From CAYUST01 sp964447535 (GTDB lineage: Bacteria; Patescibacteriota; Gracilibacteria; Absconditabacterales; Absconditicoccaceae), in the NCBI GenBank assembly GCA_964447535.1, contig CAYUST010000007.1:1-63142 (forward strand): 63,142 nucleotides of DNA. The letters are read 5' to 3'. A model generated the notes under the pieces. That model saw only the letters and a list, made by a program, of their open reading frames with translations. It was not told the DNA's origin and did no database searches. This document shows positions 11,123 through 22,169 of this stretch, piece after piece; position 1 is the stretch's first letter; each line of letters starts with the position of its first letter. The position numbers and the translations under genes were made by a program.

Positions 11123-11229
11123 GGAGTATTTATTACTTTCAACTACGTATGACGAACGATTTTAATAAGCACAACAAATCATCAGAGTCTCAACGCAATC
11201 AAGATTTGCACATGCACAAAAAGTGAGAG

Positions 11230-14200
11230 ATGACACAACAGTATCTCAATACAAACTTACTCAAAAGCAAAATTCCTTTGCCTATTGATGCATTCCAAGA
11301 AAATATTTTGGAGTCTATCAAACATAATCCAGTGACTATCGTTGTGGCAGATACGGGGGCTGGTAAATCTACTCGTGTACCACAATTCTTGCTGGAGCAT
11401 ACTGATCATGAGATTGTGGTGACGCAACCACGTCGTGTCGCTGCTAAGTCAGTTGCTAAACGTGTAGCACAAGAAATGCAAAGTCGTTTTGGAGGAAAAG
11501 TTGGTTTTCGTACTGCCGTGGATCGCAATGATAGTATTGAGACACGTTGTTTATTTGCAACCGACGGCTTGCAACTCATTCGTGAACTGACGAAATCCAA
11601 ACAAACTACGGGAACGTGAGTTGTCCTAGTCATTGATGAAGTCCATGAATGGAATCAGAATATCGAAACGCTCATCGCTCGGGCCAAGAAAGCAATCAAT
11701 GCTGGAGAAGATATCAAAATTGTCTTGATGTCAGCGACATTAGACCATGAGAGATTGAGTAACTTTTTCCAAAGTGCTCCCGTGATTGAGGTGCCAGGGA
11801 GATGTTTTCCTGTCATTGGTTCACCCAATACTGGTATTGCTCAAAAGAAATCATATGAGATGCTTGATGAGATTACGAGGATGGCTACTTCTGGCAAAAA
11901 TACTTTGGTATTCTTGCCTGGTAAAGAAGAGATTAATCAAATGCAAAAAGCCCTTCTAGAGAAAAAAGTGCAAGCAGTTATCTTGCCTTTGCATGGGGAG
12001 TTGGATGCTGGAGAACAAGACAGGGTATTTGATAGCTATCGTCTCCCAAAAATCATCCTGAGTACTAATATTGCACAAACGTCACTTACTATCCCAGATA
12101 TTGATGCAGTAGTAGATAGTGGCTTAGAAAAGCGTACTGAATTGGTGAATAATGTGGAGACATTGACCTTGGCAAATATTTCTCAAGCCGACTGCAAACA
12201 ACGCGCAGGTCGTGCGGGTAGAGTGCGTGAAGGTGAGTATGTGCTATGTAACAACACAAATTATGCACAATTCTCGGCATATCCTACACCAGAAATTTTG
12301 AGAAGCTTATTGGATCAGATGGTATTGCGTTTGGCGGGGGTCGGACTGGACGCAACCACATTACCGTTTTATCATCAGCCAAACGCACAAGTTTTGGCAG
12401 AAGCTAAGAAAACACTGATTGCTATCGAAGCATTGGATGCTCAAGGGAAGATCACTAAACTTGGTCACAAGATTAATAAGTTCCCCACTAATGTAGAAGC
12501 TGCTCGTATGATAATTGAAGCAGTAGAACATAAATGTCTCAACCCCGTACTTACCATAGCATCGATCCTTGGATCACAAAGTGGAAGTCTGCGTAGACGT
12601 CCCAAAAATGATGATCCAGCTGATTTCAAAGGATGGGAAAGACTTATTTCTTCTGACAAAGAGTATCAATCGGATCTTTTGGTGGAACTTGAACTGTTTT
12701 GGAAAGCTAAGGAGATGCGTGGAGGAGAGCTGATCAAAAGTGGTATCCTCCCCAAAGCATTTGGTCAGGCCAGTGAAATTAGAGGACAATTACGTGAAGC
12801 ATTGTCTAGCCTAGGATATAATTTCCATCGCTACAATGATAATATGCAAAATGAAGAACTTATCCTCAAATCAGTAGCAGCATGATTAGTCGGTCATTTA
12901 TATCGTAATACAGGTGGGAAAAAGTATCGTAACGGTGATGATCGTGAACTTGCGAAGGAATCAATCATCAATCGTTTAGATAAATATCCTGAATGGGTAG
13001 TGGGGGAACCAATGAATATTGCTATCAAAGATCGTAGAGGAAGATCATTGACTTTGTCATTGCTCAAAAATGTCACTGCCGTCAAGCCAGAGTGGATGAG
13101 TGAGATAGCTCCTCACTTGGTCGAAAAGAAGATTGAAAGACTATATTGGGAAAGTAATAAACAATGTGTCGTACAAGACCATGTCACTATCTTCAATGGT
13201 CAAGAAACTTTACGTGAACCAAAGCAAGCTCCCTGGAGTGAAGAAACACAATATATTTTAGTTGACCGTATGTTGAATAATTATACGTGATCAGAATCTA
13301 TAAATGAACTCTATCGTGCTAATATGAGTATATTGGAACAATATCGTTCATATTATGTACGTAGTGGTTGAAGTATTGAAAAGCGTGATTCTCAAGTAGT
13401 CCGTGATCTGTACAATAAGGTGCTTATGCCATACAAATTTTGTAGCTTTGAACAACTTATTGCAGAGAATATTCCTACAGCCTCACTAACACTAAAGCTT
13501 GAAGATCTTATTTCTACACAACAGATACAACAGATCGAAATAGCAAATCCAGATAAACTAGAAGTGCATGGTGCATTGTCACCTATCACATATACTGAAT
13601 CGTACGGCACATTCTATGCAAAGATTGAAGTGACAGAGGATTGGGTATTTGCTACTCCACAAGAGGAGCTTTTGTTGCCAAGTGGTCGTCAGCTTGTGAT
13701 GAGATGTAATGGATATGAAGCGAGTACCATAGCCGAGCTTCGCAAAAAAATTGAAGCTAATGCTGTCTCTCAGGCTTGGTCTCTCAAAAAATCTGAAATA
13801 GAAACAACATCTTGGATATCCAATCCTGATGAGGTACTTCCTTATGTACAGCAACTTTTGTCGCCCGTAGAGATAGTGACGACTAGGATGGGACAAAAAA
13901 TTGAGGGGTATATTTCATTGTATTCTGATAGTGATCCTGATTTTCAAATTAGATTGCGTGATTCATATGAAGTTGCACAACAAGAAACCAAAATTGGCCT
14001 TGAGCGTCTCTTTGAAAAATCAGTCAGAACAGCCTGTACTGTGCCACAGCAAGAACCTTGGACATGATATTATGGTAGATTGTCAGACTTGGGAAATGCA
14101 CTCAAACAACGTTTGGATATGCTCAAAGCATCGGCTAGTGCTATGATTACCAAAGAGAATATCCGTGGTCTCATTACTTCGATAAGTGAGCAAGCCACTC

Positions 14201-14850
14201 AATGTACAGAAAACTTTTTGACCGAGTATCAACAAGCAAGTGCTGAAATAACAAAAATAGAGCAGAAACGAGCTTCTTTGATTGATGGTCAACACAAATA
14301 TCTTGTGGATGAGGCGCAAGAAGTAGCTACGAGTATACAAACTCTTTATAGTTTATTGCAACAAGGGCAGTGAGCTGAAAGTATATTACAGGTACAACAA
14401 CTTAATCAATATCTTTCTACGATACCTGCATTAATTCTTCAAAGACAAGAAGAAGAAAGTCAGCGTATAGCAGCTGCTCATCTTCCAGATGGACTTTTGG
14501 AAAGAGGATTTAGTGGCGACCTAGAGTCAGCAATCCAATTTATGGAGAACGTCAAAAAGCTATCTACAAGACAATTAGATAGTCATGAACTGACATGTGG
14601 TAGATCACGCGTTCGCTCTCATTTGGAGGAGGTTTGGTCCACTATGGGAGAGACAACTGGTTTCTTCTGTGGTGCAGATCCCAATGACGTCAAATATTAT
14701 GTGTATGAATATCATTTTGGCGGGGAACAAGGATATGTGGATACTACTTCATCTGCTGTCCCAAGTCCCAAAGAACAATCTTTTGCCTCTAGTGCATCAT
14801 CAAACGATGATATGTTAGAAGCACTTCGTAAAGCTGGGTTGATTAAATAG
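11230..14850 (+). CDS. DEAH-box ATP-dependent helicase (HrpA/HrpB-like), 1206 aa
   Basis: DEAH helicases unwind RNA or structured nucleic acid. Visible motifs are Walker A 'VADTGAGKST' near residue 40-48, 'QPRRVAA' (Ia), DEVH box near 136-139, 'MSATLD' near 168, 'LSTNIAQTSLTIP' and 'QRAGRAGR' near 324-331. An HA2-like segment follows ('LDAQGKITKLGHKINKFP'). The last ~650 residues do not match the usual short HrpB tail and include coiled-coil-like, Gln-rich stretches (~950-1090). In-frame TGA codons occur at 'TGTGVVLVIDEVHE' and elsewhere. An in-frame ATG at 11212 is an alternative start. It is the only gene of cassette 1. Confidence 0.88.
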
Positions 14851-14884
14851 ACATACTATCACCAGAAACTCCACTCTCTGACTA

Positions 14885-14914
14885 CCTCCTCCAGCATAGC
14901 TGGTGGAGGTTTTT
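14885..14914 (+). terminator. Terminator after the DEAH helicase
   Basis: CCTCCTCCAGC and the imperfect complement GCTGGTGGAGG form a hairpin followed by TTTTT. It lies just upstream of repeat copy 2. Confidence 0.85.
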
Positions 14915-14925
14915 ATATCCTCTTT

Positions 14926-15073
14926 TTTTTCTCCCTAACTTCTCCGTCTTTTTCACATTTGGGATCCGTATCCTGCCAACATCTCGATCAGATCACTCAG
15001 GAGTGGAGTCGGTTGTGCAGGTATTTCCGTAGGCATTCCTACAGCATGGCGGACGTCCTGAATGATCTGATGG
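14926..15073. repeat. 148-bp structured repeat, copy 2
   Basis: This has the same length and structure as copy 1 and carries AT where copy 1 has GC (CAGCATGGCGG). It again begins within a T run after a terminator and ends about 34 bp before the next start codon. Confidence 0.9.
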
Positions 15074-15106
15074 GGAAGGATTTTATACCTTATATTATTA
15101 TCACAC

Positions 15107-15892
15107 ATGAACAATTGAAAACAAAAAGTCTTTTTGCTAGGAGGTAACGATGCAGAAATGACACACATCAAGGAAACGCTTGATGTAAACAACATTCCTT
15201 ACTTGGATAAAGGATTGGGGTGGGGAGCAAAAGTTGAAGATTATGCAGAGGAAATTGCACAATTGGTAGCAGAAGGAAAGCAACCTGTAGCAATTGAATT
15301 GGCTGGTGCCGGTGAAGGTGAGTATGCTCACGTTATGAGTATTGATCATCATGGGAACAGAGCACAAGAGAAAGCATCAATCATGCAGGTATTGGAGATG
15401 ATCGATGTCGCACCTTCGCTCAAAGATGAACTCATTGCAGCAAACGATAGTGGTTATATCCCTGCTATGCAACAACTCTTGGCAACCAAAGGTATCAATG
15501 ATACCAAGGAACAGCAGAAAATGATCGATATGGTTCGTTATATGGATAGAAAAGCTCAAGGTATTATGCCAGAGCAAGAAGATCAAGCTAGAGATGCGGT
15601 AGCAAACAAAGAAGTGCTGTTGGATGGCGAATTAGTGGTAGTAATGTTGCCTCATAGTAAATCTGCTACCGTGACTGATAGATTATTCGGTACATATACT
15701 AATCTCTTGATCCTTTCTGGAGATGGTGAAGTCAACTTCTTCGGTGATGGTGCATTGTGTAAAGAACTTGGTGATGCATTCCCTGGTGGACGAAATGGGG
15801 GTAGTGGCCTCGGTATCAAAGGTGGAAATGCATACTGGTGAGGATACCCAAACCAGGATGCAGTGAAAGCATATGTAATTGAGAAAATCTAA
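15107..15892 (+). CDS. Possible DHH-type phosphoesterase, 261 aa
   Basis: The ATG at 15107 is chosen because a UGA-Gly codon lets the frame extend upstream, giving 'MNNGKQKVFLLGGNDAEM' with a typical first beta-strand. The protein contains 'MSIDHHGNR', the DHH signature, near residue 92. A Gly-rich C-terminal stretch ('GGRNGGSGLGIKGG') is reminiscent of the DHHA1 'GGGHxxAxG' loop. DHH enzymes hydrolyse small nucleotides or nanoRNA using Mn. The usual N-terminal DxD motif is not evident, so activity is uncertain. It is the only gene of cassette 2, between repeats 2 and 3, with its own terminator. Confidence 0.45.
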
Positions 15893-15904
15893 ATTTGGCT
15901 CTCT

Positions 15905-15944
15905 CTCCCCTCTCTGCATATCTTTGAGGGGAGGGGGAATTTTT
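15905..15944 (+). terminator. Terminator of cassette 2
   Basis: CTCCCCTC and GAGGGGAG flank a 13-base loop, followed by AATTTTT. Repeat copy 3 begins in the T run. Confidence 0.75.
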
Positions 15945-16087
15945 CTCCCTAACTTCTCCGTCTTTTTCACATTTGGGATCCGTATCCTGCCAACATCTCG
16001 ATCAGATCACTCAGGAGTGGAGTCGGTTGTGCAGGTATTTCCGTAGGCATTCCTACAGCATGGCGGACGTCCTGAATGATCTGATGG
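15940..16087. repeat. 148-bp structured repeat, copy 3
   Basis: This matches copy 2 over the full length that I compared. It ends at CTGATGG; the flank then differs from copies 1 and 2. It lies 28 bp before the start of the 437-aa gene. Confidence 0.9.
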
Positions 16088-16114
16088 AATTATTTATTAT
16101 TTAAAACTATTATT

Positions 16115-17428
16115 ATGTCGAAAGTAAACATTCAAGATGCCTTTAATCAAATCAATGAAGAATCTTTAATGGGTTATAAAGTATCATTATCTGATAAAGG
16201 GCCGCATCCCTATCGTGGTCTTCATGATGGGCGCGGACGGATGACAAGATATCCTGTGACAGAAGAAAATGAAAATATTTTAATGTCACGCGAGATAGTC
16301 AAAGCATTGACTGCTGAAAAGGTATGATTTGATAGCGCTGGAGTACGATGAATCTCTCCCTATAGTGGGGATGTATTGAATTCCCTATCAAAGGATGAGG
16401 CCAAACAAATTGCAAAATTCATGGGCACATGCGTAAGATTTGATAGATTTGGTGATTTCAATTTATCCAATGAATTAGTACGCACTTTATTAGATGAGAA
16501 TATCACATCAAACAAACAGTTTCAATTCTACCAGAGAGGTGTTAGGAGATTGGATGATGCTAAAAGATTTAATATCCAACATACTATGTCAGTTTGGAAA
16601 TTAGCTAGAATGAAAAGTGAGACTTGGAGTAATTTCATCATAGATAATAGTCAATCATATGCTTATGCTGAAACCAACAGATGAAAAACTATAAATAGTA
16701 TTCATATATCTCGATGGTCGCTAAGACTTCCAGCCAAGCAAATGGAATACGTTATGCAGTGTCATGATAAGTTTATGAAAAGAATAAATATCAGTAATAA
16801 AGTTTACTGTGCTGAAAATAGAAATAAACAGAAAGAACAATTGCAATGGAATTCTAGAACATATCCGATTGATATGATTAGATATGATGAAAATAAGTGC
16901 GCAACCGTCCCATACTTGCAGGATGGTGAAAAATGATTGAGGGCATATAGAAAGTTATGCCACACAAGTGAGTGAATTGTAGTTATTGCCAAAGAGGGAC
17001 TGTATATGCTCACAAGAGAAGCAAACAGCTATTACTCCGACGAGAAGATTGAATATAAAGCATTAGACGACATGGGGTTGTATACTACTAGGATTGGGAA
17101 GACATATTTTGTATGGAAGCAAGATGAAGAATTTAGCGCACATATAGAAGCCAAAAGTCTCCATGAGGCTGTCGAATTAATCAATAAACGTATAAAAAAA
17201 CAATCTTTGATCCTATGCTTAGATGATGTGAGGAACGATAGAACTTGAACAGCATGATTTTGTTTGGCGGGGACAAAGAAATTTCTCAGTGATAAGATGC
17301 CTTTTGTATATAGACAGATAAAGAACTACTCATCTCGATCAGAAATTCCTGAGGAAATCATGACACAAGAACGACATTTGGCTAACAAGAACATATTTGA
17401 TGGCTATCCAAGCCCAGTTAGGAACTAA
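16115..17428 (+). CDS. Hypothetical protein, 437 aa
   Basis: I recognise no family. The frame is continuous under code 25, with in-frame TGA in 'KVGFDSAG', 'NRGKTINS' and 'TGTAGFCLAG', and ends at TAA. It is rich in Arg, Lys, Tyr and Asn with a basic N-terminal half. Cys residues are scattered and do not form a clear zinc site. No signal peptide or membrane helix is seen. It directly follows repeat copy 3. The next start (NTase) is 51 bp downstream, so the two may form a pair. Confidence 0.6.
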
Positions 17429-17479
17429 TTGGAAAGTATTCTAGACCCATATTCTATTCATTTATTTACACCAAAAATT

Positions 17480-18262
17480 ATGAAAACAACATTAGCGCCA
17501 CGATTGAGTAACATTGTTTCCTATTTCTCCCCTCAGAAAGATGCTCATACCCAAAAGAAAACACAAGAAATCTCTGAGACACTACAGAAATCTACGAAAC
17601 CTGAGTTCGTCGATCTTGCTAAAGAACGGTTTCGCCTCCATTGCGACCAGAAGGCAGCATTGAGAATCATAAAGTGAATTAATCCACTTTTGGCGGCACT
17701 TATCGAGCAAAACGGAGGATATATTGGATGAAAGGCATTGTATGGTAGCTTGCAAGAAACAAATGATATAGATATATTCTTCACCTCCCAAAACGGATAT
17801 GAAAAATTTGTCTCCAACCTCAACCAGATTGCAAAAGGCAAACCTCTCTTGGAGCCATACCAGTATAGAGGCAAGATAGAAGGAGTAAGATATCAAGGGA
17901 ATCATGACTCATTTGACGGCAGGCATCCCTTTATTGCAGAACATGAGATAGATGTCGTTTTGGTAGAAAAGATTATACAACCAGAGGAACTTCTACAATG
18001 TGAAAAAGCCAAGGAGTATGTCAGAGAGAAACTTTCAGGAAGGTGTTCAGATGTAGTCGCAAGATATGTTGCTAGCTATCGTAAAGATGTACAGCAAGGG
18101 GAAATTGTAAATTTGCCCGTATATGCAGATATCGAAATTGCGTATTTTGAAGATGGGGTCCCTGTTCCTAATAAATATGATGCAAAAAAAATAGAGTCAT
18201 GAATTTGTCCTGCCATAGAATCATGTCAGTTAGTAGATAGGACAACAAGAAAACCTATCTAA
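17480..18262 (+). CDS. MNT-fold nucleotidyltransferase-like protein, 260 aa
   Basis: The protein has 'GGKALYGSLQETNDIDIFF', the GS(x)7DxD motif of the DNA polymerase-beta/minimal nucleotidyltransferase fold, near residues 80-98. A probable third carboxylate lies in 'EIDVVLVEK' near residue 155. Related enzymes transfer nucleotides to proteins, RNA or small molecules, including AbiEii-type toxins. In-frame TGA glycines occur ('IIKGINP', 'IGGKAL'). The ATG at 17480 is preferred over upstream TTG codons. Given the orphan gene just upstream and the small gene just downstream, a toxin-antitoxin or defence role is possible but unproven. Confidence 0.65.
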
Positions 18263-18274
18263 CAATTTATCCTC

Positions 18275-18280
18275 TATAAT
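18275..18280 (+). promoter_or_regulatory. -10 box TATAAT close to the start codon
   Basis: There is a perfect TATAAT only 7 bases before the ATG at 18288. Transcription would start at or within a base or two of the start codon, giving a leaderless or nearly leaderless mRNA. Confidence 0.5.
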
Positions 18281-18287
18281 ATATCCG

Positions 18288-18659
18288 ATGACAACACAAA
18301 ATACCCTGTATCACGAATTAGCAGACTTGCTCAAGCAGATGAAACAAGAAATTACGAAGGATATGATCTGAGGTAGTTCTATTCCTCAAACATACCATGA
18401 AATACTAACGCAGTTGCAGCAAGCTGAAATATTGCTCGCAACATGAGAACTAGACGAAGTCATAGAACTCATCGGTGAAATTAATCTTGATTTGCTCGAG
18501 CAGGTCGATGCATTTGATACAGTCCTTTTGAAGGTTGCACAACAAGTGAAACAGATCAGGGCATATCACGAAGCACACCAACAGCCTTTTCCCTCGGAGA
18601 TCACTCTTGCTTTGCAACAGCTCTCCTTGATTGTTGAGAAGTATACGCAAGATAGCTAA
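18288..18659 (+). CDS. Small helical hypothetical protein, 123 aa
   Basis: This is almost entirely alpha-helical and rich in Leu, Gln and Glu. The pattern suits a helical bundle or short coiled coil. In-frame TGA glycines occur at 'DMIGGSS' and 'LLATGELDE'. No family is recognised. It has its own -10 box and a terminator. It could partner the upstream nucleotidyltransferase, but it may equally be an unrelated housekeeping gene. Confidence 0.6.
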
Positions 18660-18698
18660 GACTCCACTCCTTTTGCAATCTTGGATATATTTGAAGAG

Positions 18699-18723
18699 TA
18701 GCCAATTAGTTGGCTATTTTTTT
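18699..18723 (+). terminator. Terminator
   Basis: TAGCCAA-TTAG-TTGGCTA is followed by T7. It closes the accessory island and lies convergent with the PrsW-like gene. Confidence 0.9.
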
Positions 18724-18759
18724 CTTTAGAAATTTGATATCTTATATCTGACACATTTA

Positions 18760-19578
18760 CTACACATACAAACGATCTGTTTGAAACAACAACCAACTAA
18801 ACACGAAATAACCAACCACCAAAACGCCGAGTAGTGCGGTTGCGCTTGCGCTTTGGAGACTGAGATTGTAGAGCGTGTGGAGGAATATGCCACCCACAAT
18901 TCCCAATATACTCCAACGGTACTGGTGTGTTTTGAGTTGTTGCATGACGCCTCGGGCGACGAGTACGCCAAAGAGCATATGGACTCGTGATCCAAAAAAA
19001 CTTCTCACAAAGACGAGTTGTGCTCATCGTTGGAGTTGTTGTTGTCGTCACAGGAGGAAGCCTATGCCTTGGAGCAGATAGACGAGATTTTCGATGAAAG
19101 CGAATCAAAGCGCGCTGAGCATACATCGCATGAGGAGGTCACTGATGATGGCCGTGTGTTGCATATATCTGTGATGTCCAGCGAAGAACTTGATAGCTTC
19201 TTCGAGCGTCGCTGCGAGGATGATCGCTATGAGACTACTGGCGACGAGCGAGCTGTACGCAAAGTACGATCCTAATAGGACAATGAGCAAAAATGTACTA
19301 ATCATCACCAGTTTGTGACGAAGGTGTCGCGTGAGGATACTTCGCACGATCAAAATTGCACTGACGATAATGGGAGTGAGCATGTTGGTGTCGTACATAT
19401 CAATACCTTTTTGTTTGTAATAGGTCGAGACACCTACGACGACGAGAGCGCCTATACCTCATCCAAGTAGTCAACGCCAAAAGTGCGCAGGAGATTGGTG
19501 TGCGAAGACGTGTTGAAATACCCACAACCAGCATGCCAAAAGCAAAAGCGTACTGACGATGAGACCTAGGATGACCAT
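18760..19578 (-). CDS. PrsW-family intramembrane metalloprotease-like protein, 272 aa
   Basis: This is a multi-pass membrane protein with about eight hydrophobic helices. It carries the PrsW/CAAX-type motifs in order: 'LEEAIKFF' (EExxK), 'GFAFIENLVYL' (FxxEN) and 'RVHMLFGVLVARG' (RxxH). PrsW-type proteases perform regulated cleavage of membrane proteins such as anti-sigma factors. Three or more glycines are TGA-encoded, including the one before FAFIEN. It ends at TAG. No anti-sigma gene is adjacent. Confidence 0.8.
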
Positions 19579-19673
19579 TTGTATTTGGGGAGTAAATAGA
19601 TATCAATGTCACTATAATAAGGTTATCTACAAAGTCAAAGCCAACCCCTTTAGTTCCGCATCATGTGAATTGT

Positions 19674-20183
19674 ATGCAATCAAAATTAGCTATCTTTACC
19701 GATGGAAGTGCATTGGGGAATCCAGGTCCATGAGGACGAGCAGCGGTATTTGTTGAGTGAAAAAAGGTGACACATTACTCTTGAGGACTCCCGCATACTA
19801 CCAATAATGTGATGGAACTGACCGCAGTGGTTGCTACACTCCGTGTCTTATTGGGACAAAAACAAGATACACCAATTGCCCCGATGGGGTTGTTTGGTGG
19901 AACTGCTTTGGCGACATGTGACAAACATATTGAACTTTTCACCGACAGTCAGTACGTCCAGAAATGAGTAACAGAATGGCTACCGGTGCGGAAAGCCAGA
20001 GGCCGGAAACTTACGTGACGCGGACGTCCTATCCAAAACGTCGAGTTGCGACAAGAACTTGATTACCTCCTTCCCTATTTCACGCATCTCAAACGAACAC
20101 GAATCAAAGCACATATTGGAACGACGTACAATGAGTTAGCTGATACGTTGGCAAAGAAAGCGAGTTATGCATTTGCACAATAA
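19674..20183 (+). CDS. rnhA: Ribonuclease HI
   Basis: It degrades the RNA strand of RNA-DNA hybrids. The four catalytic acidic residues sit in their usual contexts: 'IFTDGSALGNPGPGG' (Asp), 'NNVMELTAV' (Glu), 'ELFTDSQYVQKG' (Asp) and 'YNELADTLAKKA' (Asp). In-frame TGA supplies conserved glycines in GPGG and QKGV. At 169 aa it is slightly longer than E. coli RnhA, with an insertion of about 20 residues before the third motif. Confidence 0.95.
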
Positions 20184-20186
20184 ATG

Positions 20187-20255
20187 CACGTCATGTTGAG
20201 CGAAGCGAAACATCTCATGATTTAGGAGATCCTTCGTTGCACTCAGGATGACGGA
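20187..20255. repeat. Dispersed intergenic repeat ('GTCATG...GGATGACGG' type)
   Basis: The sequence begins ACGTCATGTTGAGCG and ends CACTCAGGATGACGG. The ends are inverted-repeat-like, and the pattern resembles the short intergenic repeat seen in many bacterial genomes. A related, longer copy lies at 34929-35072. It is non-coding. Confidence 0.6.
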
Positions 20256-20303
20256 TGTTCTTAGTCCTCAATTCTTAAGTCTTAAATCTCAATTCTCTTC
20301 CTC

Positions 20304-22043
20304 ATGCCCATTCACAGACTGCCGCAACATCTTATCAACAGACTCAAAGCCGGCGAAATCGTCGAGCGTCCTGCTGCGTTGGTGAAAGAGTTGCTCGAGA
20401 ATAGTATCGATGCGTGAGCTACCCAAATCCGTATTGAAGGGACCGATGCGGGGATGACTCGTTTACTTATTAGCGATGATGGGACCGGAATTTCACGTAC
20501 AGATTTACCGTTGACGATCGAGCGTTATGCGACCTCCAAAATTGCCGAGGAAGCAGATCTTGAACACATCATGAGTTATGGATTCAGAGGAGAAGCGTTG
20601 GCGAGTATAGCAGAAGTAAGTACGATGCGTATCCAAACGAGGAGTGCTGACGAAGTACTTCCCGCAGGCGTAGGACGAGAACTGAGTAAAGTCGACGAGC
20701 AGGTACATATCAAAGAACTCCCTTTCGCTCATCCCCACGGCACTACGATTATTATTGAACATCTCTTTGCAAATATCCCCGCACGCAAAAAATTTCTCAA
20801 ATCAGCAACGACCGAACGAACGCATGTGCATCATGTGTTGCTCAATTATTTTTTGGCACATCCGCAGATTGCTTGGACGGTGATCAAGGACGCGAAAACG
20901 ATTTATCAACTTTCCAAAGTAGATACGTTACTCGAGAGAGTGCAGGCGTTGTTCGACAAAGAACGAGGTGCGCATCTCAGAGAGATAATTTTGTGAGATG
21001 AACAAGTACATATTTATGGGCTCATCAGTGATACAACATTACATTTCCCTACGGGTGATCATATTTATTTGTATGTGAATCACAGACCCGTTACTGATAA
21101 GTTACTCAGGAAGGCATTGCTCGATATGTATCAAAGACAGATGCCTGGGAATCGTTTCCCCTTTGCCGTGATTTTTCTCGACTGTCTCCCGACACTAGTC
21201 GACTGCAACGTCCATCCCAAAAAACAAGAAGTGAGATTTCTGGATCCAGGGAGTATGTTTCAGCGTGTTCAGCAAGCGATCGAAACAAGTTTCGGCGAAC
21301 AGAAAGTCCATCGAGCGCAGCATCCAAATGCATCGTTCAGCCCCGCACGACAATCTACGAGTCCTGGATATGCACAGTATGGCGCGGGTCATCAGCAGTC
21401 ACTCGATTTGCCCCAGCAAGCGGGCTTCACCAGTGCACAATCATTCCAACCTACGACTGACACGACCGTCCAATTAGATAACGAAACGCTCCATCTCGTC
21501 GGCCAGCTCCGAGACAGCTATATCATGCTTACTTCACAGGACTTTCTCTACTATGTGGATCAGCATGCGTTAGCTGAGAGAATTACCTTCGAGCGTATGC
21601 GTCAACAGATAGAGGAGCAGTGACTTGTGCCCGAACTTTTGTTACAACCATTGCTGGTGCGCTATCCGCAGATGATCGATATCGAACGTAGTTGTGAACA
21701 ACTCCGTGAAATTGGTTTTGATGCAAGTGTGTTTGATTCCCAACAGGTGATTTTGTATGCTGTGCCTCAAGCATTGGTTGCTAACCGCGTAGATATCCAG
21801 CGTGTCCTCGAACAACTGTGGCTGGCTCCTGAAATTTCACTCCAGGTATTGCTTGATGAGATCTTGGCAACCAAAGCCTGTAAAGCATCGATCAAAGCCG
21901 GCCAGCCACTTTCTCTCCCAGAAATGCAACGCTTACTCATCGATGGACAACAACGGATTAGCAAGATGTTCGTTTGCCAACACGGCAGACCTAGTATCGT
22001 CAAAATCCCCAAAAACCAGATCGATAAGCTCTTTGCGAGATAG
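20304..22043 (+). CDS. mutL: DNA mismatch repair protein MutL
   Basis: The N-terminal GHKL ATPase motifs are complete: 'KELLENSIDAGAT', 'DDGTGI', 'TSKI' and 'YGFRGEAL'. The Gly of 'SIDAG' is encoded by TGA, which is strong evidence for code 25. The C-terminal dimerisation/endonuclease domain has 'DQHALAERITFE' (DQHAx2Ex4E metal site), 'ATKACKASIKAG' and 'CQHGRP', so it is an endonuclease-type MutL, as in bacteria lacking MutH. At 579 aa the linker is short. No mutS is in the window. It ends at TAG. Confidence 0.97.
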
Positions 22044-22169
22044 CTAAACCACCAATGAAATCTAGTTTTTCATAGCGGTGTAGTGTAATAGCTCTTTTCG
22101 ATTAAACACTTGTATTTTATTGACAAAACAATAAAACACTTTCTCATTTAAATTGTTTACGAAGCACAT

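Noticed and set aside
10969..11226. Forward open frame across repeat copy 1 joined to the DEAH helicase
   Set aside because: The same frame in copies 2 and 3 is out of phase with the following genes, so it is not a shared N-terminus.
10975..16087. The 148-bp repeats as insertion sequences, CRISPR repeats or classical integron attC sites
   Set aside because: No transposase lies between them, spacing is irregular with whole genes between copies, and I could not find attC core motifs.
18797..19126. Overlapping minus-strand frame inside the PrsW-like gene
   Set aside because: Shadow frame; the membrane-protease frame has the conserved motifs.
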